From assembly GCF_029626175.1 (NCBI RefSeq), contig NZ_JARUBM010000002.1, positions 310,001 through 374,000 on the forward strand: a stretch of DNA of 64,000 nucleotides. The letters are read 5' to 3'. Below are positions 61,239 to 64,000 of this stretch, piece after piece. Within the stretch, counting starts at the first letter, position 1; the number at the start of each line of letters is the position of its first letter. The notes under the pieces are model-generated. The model was not told where the DNA came from. It was given only the letters and a program-made list of their open reading frames with translations, and ran no database searches. This DNA comes from Micromonospora sp. WMMD1082 (GTDB lineage: Bacteria; Actinomycetota; Actinomycetes; Mycobacteriales; Micromonosporaceae). Made by a program: the position numbers and the translations under genes.

Positions 61239-61718
61239 TCAGTCCCTCCACACCAGACGGGCCACGTAGACGCCGAACCCGGCGAAGAACAGGCCCCCGA
61301 ACAAGGGCACATGCCAACTGTCCGGACGCTCCTGCACATAGATCTGCGTAGCCCGAGGGCCACTGACCCGGGCCGGCAACGACCCGGGCGAACCGGAGCC
61401 CAGCTTCGACTGGATGTCGAGGTCGTGGATGCGAAGTGACCCGTCGTCCGAGACGAAGTCTCCGCTGCAGCCCCAGCCACCGCTACCCCACCGTGGCTGG
61501 GAGAACCGGCATTCCGTGATCGTCGCGGTGCCGGCGACGCCACGGTACCGAGCCATCGCCCCTTCGACGGCGCCGGAGAGCAACCACCCGGAGCAGCACC
61601 AGAACGGAGCCAGGACGACCAGCAGGAGGAGAACTCCTTCGGTCCCTTTGGCACGCCAGGAGGCCCGGACCCGCGCCAGCACGCCGACTCGCCGATCAGG
61701 GGCGTCCGAGGTCACCAC
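61239..61718 (-). CDS. Two-helix membrane protein, unknown
   Basis: A 159-residue protein with helices at about 28-50 and 140-156 and an extracytoplasmic loop of about 85 residues containing two Cys (ITECRFSQ, GWGCSGDF) likely to form a disulfide. GTG 61718 gives a charged cytoplasmic N-terminus. I recognise no family; it resembles DUF3592-like proteins in layout only. Confidence 0.7.
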   Translation of the reverse strand: MVTSDAPDRRVGVLARVRASWRAKGTEGVLLLLVVLAPFWCCSGWLLSGAVEGAMARYRGVAGTATITECRFSQPRWGSGGWGCSGDFVSDDGSLRIHDLDIQSKLGSGSPGSLPARVSGPRATQIYVQERPDSWHVPLFGGLFFAGFGVYVARLVWRD

Positions 61719-61828
61719 TCAACGCCAACGACCGGGCGCACCACACGCCGTCACGCCCGTCGGGCATCCCGGGACGGTGAAGTGGCAGACGCACCCACCG
61801 CCCCGCCCAGGTCGACCGGCGCTCAGGC

Positions 61829-62926
61829 TCACCACACGCGGTGGACCCAGTTGTGCGGGTCGGCGGCCTTGCCGCGCTGGAGGTCCACCAACTGCTGGCG
61901 CAGCGCCATGGTGACCGTGCCGGGCTCACCGCCGGCGACGGTGAACTCCCCGTCGGGGAAGCGCACCCGCCCGATCGGCGTGATCACCGCCGCGGTGCCG
62001 CAGGCGAAGACCTCGCGCAGCCGGCCGCTGGCGGCGTCCGCCTGCCATTCGTCGAAGGTCACCGGCCGTTCCTCGACCCGGTGTCCGGCCGTCGACGCCA
62101 GCGTGAGCACCGACTCGCGGGTGATGCCGGGCAGGATCGTGCCGGTCAGCGGCGGTGTGGCGATCGATCCGTCGGCGTAGACGAAGAAGACGTTCATGCC
62201 ACCCAGCTCGTCGACGAAGCGACGCTCCACCGCGTCCAGGAAGACCACCTGGTCACAGCCGTGCTCAAGCGCCTCGGCCTGGGCGGCCAGCGAGGCGGCG
62301 TAGTTGCCGCCGCACTTGGCCGCCCCGGTGCCGCCGGGCGCCGCCCGGGTGTAGTCGGGCGAGACCCAGACCGTCACCGGCTTGACCCCGCCGGCGAAGT
62401 AGGCGCCCACCGGTGACGCGATCACCGAGTAGAGGTACTCGTTGGCGGGGCGAACACCGAGGAAGACCTCGCTGGCGAACATGAACGGTCTCAGGTAGAG
62501 GCTGCCGTCCTCGCCGTCGGGGATCCACTCCCGATCGATCTCGATCAGCCGGTGCAGGGAGTCCACGAAGGTCTCCTCCGGCAGCGGTGGCATGGCCATC
62601 CGGGCGGCCGAGGTGTTGAACCGGGACGCGTTGGCGTAGGGGCGGAACATCGTGACCCCGCCGTCGGCGGCGCGGTAGGCCTTCATGCCCTCGAAGATCT
62701 CCTGCGCGTAGTGCAGCACGGCGCTCGCGGGATCCATCGGGATCGGCCCGCGCGCCTCGAGCCGGGCGTCGTACCAGCCCTTGCCGTCGGCGTAGCGGAT
62801 GGTGACCATGTGGTCGGTGAACACCCGGCCGAACCCGGGGTTGGCCAGCAGCGCAGCCCGGTCGGTGGCGGATACCGGCGCGGGGTTCGGACGGATCTCG
62901 AAGTCGATCTTGTCACCACCGCTCAT
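61829..62926 (-). CDS. ilvE: Branched-chain amino acid aminotransferase
   Basis: IlvE makes Leu, Ile and Val from their keto acids using glutamate. The 365-residue fold-type-IV PLP enzyme has [30 protein letters not shown], the PLP-lysine segment [15 protein letters not shown] and [16 protein letters not shown] 62926 follows GGGAGG. It lies between cimA and leuB, completing part of the branched-chain pathway; its length is normal for the class II form. Confidence 0.96.
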   Translation of the reverse strand: MSGGDKIDFEIRPNPAPVSATDRAALLANPGFGRVFTDHMVTIRYADGKGWYDARLEARGPIPMDPASAVLHYAQEIFEGMKAYRAADGGVTMFRPYANASRFNTSAARMAMPPLPEETFVDSLHRLIEIDREWIPDGEDGSLYLRPFMFASEVFLGVRPANEYLYSVIASPVGAYFAGGVKPVTVWVSPDYTRAAPGGTGAAKCGGNYAASLAAQAEALEHGCDQVVFLDAVERRFVDELGGMNVFFVYADGSIATPPLTGTILPGITRESVLTLASTAGHRVEERPVTFDEWQADAASGRLREVFACGTAAVITPIGRVRFPDGEFTVAGGEPGTVTMALRQQLVDLQRGKAADPHNWVHRVW

Positions 62927-63092
62927 CGCGCTGACCTCCCTGGGACGACGGCATGCGCCGACCGCACGCCCGAAACATCTGTGTGCCAGAAACCTACCCC
63001 GAACGGTCGTTCAGCGGGTAGGTCCACCGCTGGACAGGTGGCACGCTACCGGCCGGAGACGCCGGGCGACCCGAGCCTGGAGGGCGGGCGGC

Positions 63093-64000
63093 TCAGGCGG
63101 CCGCCTGCGCCGCGATCCGGTCGCCCACCTCGGCGGTGCGCAGGGTTACGTCCGCGCCGCGGCCGGCCAGCTCCGCGCTGACCGCTGCGGTGATCCGCGC
63201 GGCGGCGTCGCCGTGGCCGAGCTGGTCGAGCAGCAGGGCCGCCGAGAGTACGGCGGCGACCGGGTCGGCCACACCGCGACCGGCGATGTCCGGCGCGGAG
63301 CCGTGCACCGGCTCGAACATCGACGGGTACGTCCCGTCGGGGTTGATGCAGCCGCTGGCGGCGAGGCCGATCCCTCCGGTCACCGCGGCGGCGATGTCGG
63401 TGAGGATGTCGCCGAAGAGGTTGTCGGTGACCACCACGTCGTAGCGCTGTGGCTGGGTGACCAGGAACATCGCGGCGGCGTCGACGTGCTGATACTCGGT
63501 GGTGACGTCGGGGTGCTCGGCGGCCACCGCCTCGAAGGTGCGGGACCACAGCGAGCCGGCGTGGGTGAGCACGTTGGTCTTGTGCACCAGGGTCACCTTG
63601 CGACGCTCGCGCCGTGCGGCGCGGGCGAAGGCGTCACGGATCACCCGCTCCACGCCGTGCCGGGTGTTCAGGCTCTCCTCGGTGGCGACCTCTGCCGGGC
63701 CGCCCCGGTGCAGCGTGCCGCCGGCGCCGGCGTACAGCCCCTCGGTGCCCTCGCGGACGACCACCAGGTCGACCTCGCCCGGCTTGACCGCCGCCAGCGG
63801 GCTGGCCACGCCGGGCCAGAGCCGGGACGGGCGCAGGTTGACGTACTGGTCGAAGGCGAAGCGCAGCCTCAGCAGCAGGCCGCGCTCCAGCACGCCGGGC
63901 GGCACGGTGGGGTCACCGACCGCGCCGAGCAGGATCGCGTCGTGCCCGGCCAGCTCGCTCAGCACCGAGTCGGGCAGGACCTCGCCGGTGCGGTGGTAAC
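63093..64000 (-). CDS. leuB: 3-isopropylmalate dehydrogenase (5' end beyond window)
   Basis: About 302 residues of LeuB are visible; the frame stays open to the window edge, where it reads [11 protein letters not shown]. Family blocks are [50 protein letters not shown] with the catalytic Lys, [12 protein letters not shown] and [13 protein letters not shown]. LeuB oxidatively decarboxylates isopropylmalate in leucine synthesis. Only the N-terminal 40-45 residues are missing. It is followed by ilvE in the same direction. Confidence 0.95.
   Translation of the reverse strand, partial: YHRTGEVLPDSVLSELAGHDAILLGAVGDPTVPPGVLERGLLLRLRFAFDQYVNLRPSRLWPGVASPLAAVKPGEVDLVVVREGTEGLYAGAGGTLHRGGPAEVATEESLNTRHGVERVIRDAFARAARRERRKVTLVHKTNVLTHAGSLWSRTFEAVAAEHPDVTTEYQHVDAAAMFLVTQPQRYDVVVTDNLFGDILTDIAAAVTGGIGLAASGCINPDGTYPSMFEPVHGSAPDIAGRGVADPVAAVLSAALLLDQLGHGDAAARITAAVSAELAGRGADVTLRTAEVGDRIAAQAAA

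Overview
The window is high-GC DNA with many GTG starts, ATGA/GTGA gene overlaps and strong G+C hairpins, typical of an actinomycete. The paired XRE regulator + DUF397 gene, the LPVTG surface proteins, the F420-pathway gene fbiD and the short palindromes with GATCTTGCA arms between genes point to Micromonosporaceae, probably Micromonospora or a close relative. That identification is inference. The gene order smc-mutM-rnc-...-DUF177-sepIVA-coaD-rsmD ... recG-DAK-rpmB-thiL-DUF3515-ddl-gpsA-fbiD-ppk-mutT1-hup-leuD-leuC-IclR-tRNA-FAH-leuB matches, as I recall it, the conserved chromosomal core of mycobacteria around Rv2922c-Rv2995c. Most of the window is therefore vertically inherited housekeeping DNA with small insertions.

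Layout. 1-12.7 kb: HAD hydrolase (partial), smc, a small coiled-coil protein, two secreted proteins (CAP domain; GH114-like lipoprotein), then a leftward chain mutM-rnc-plsX-rpmF-DUF177-sepIVA-like-coaD-rsmD. 13-18 kb: two paralogous LPVTG wall-anchored proteins share an upstream promoter block and flank a four-gene MerR-controlled metal/metalloid operon. 18-26 kb: recG, a DAK/FakA-like gene, rpmB, thiL, an Lrp-type RAM protein, DUF3515, ddl. 26-33 kb: XRE/DUF397 pair, ROK kinase, HemK-like methyltransferase, PLP gamma-lyase, gpsA, acyltransferase. 33-38.5 kb: fbiD, a cold-shock-like protein, then ppk, CYTH-CHAD and MutT1-like genes, with a candidate PhoP box before ppk. 38.6-46 kb: membrane EEP enzyme, lysine/alanine-tailed HU, leuCD with divergent ndgR, two tRNA-Glu, one tRNA-Gln, FAH-family enzyme. 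46-51 kb: membrane protein, then an accessory insertion (truncated DNA glycosylase start, frameshifted XRE regulator, two small proteins, a GRDP-like protein, an APH-like kinase). 51-56 kb: arfB, then the moxR-DUF58-VWA-protease operon. 56-64 kb: secreted protein, second EEP protein, cimA with an isoleucine attenuator, PRC-barrel protein, tyrosine phosphatase, ilvE and partial leuB.

How it fits together. leuCD/ndgR, cimA, ilvE and leuB form a dispersed branched-chain amino acid set with two visible control devices: overlapping divergent leaderless promoters at ndgR/leuC, and a leader peptide with two rare Ile codons plus a terminator before cimA. ppk, the CHAD protein and MutT1 form a phosphate/polyphosphate module. 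Several genes appear leaderless, with a TANNNT-like box 6-7 nt before the start codon.

The least explained parts are the 47.6-51.1 kb insertion and the paired LPVTG genes with their common promoter. I see no CRISPR array, insertion sequence, prophage or rRNA operon.
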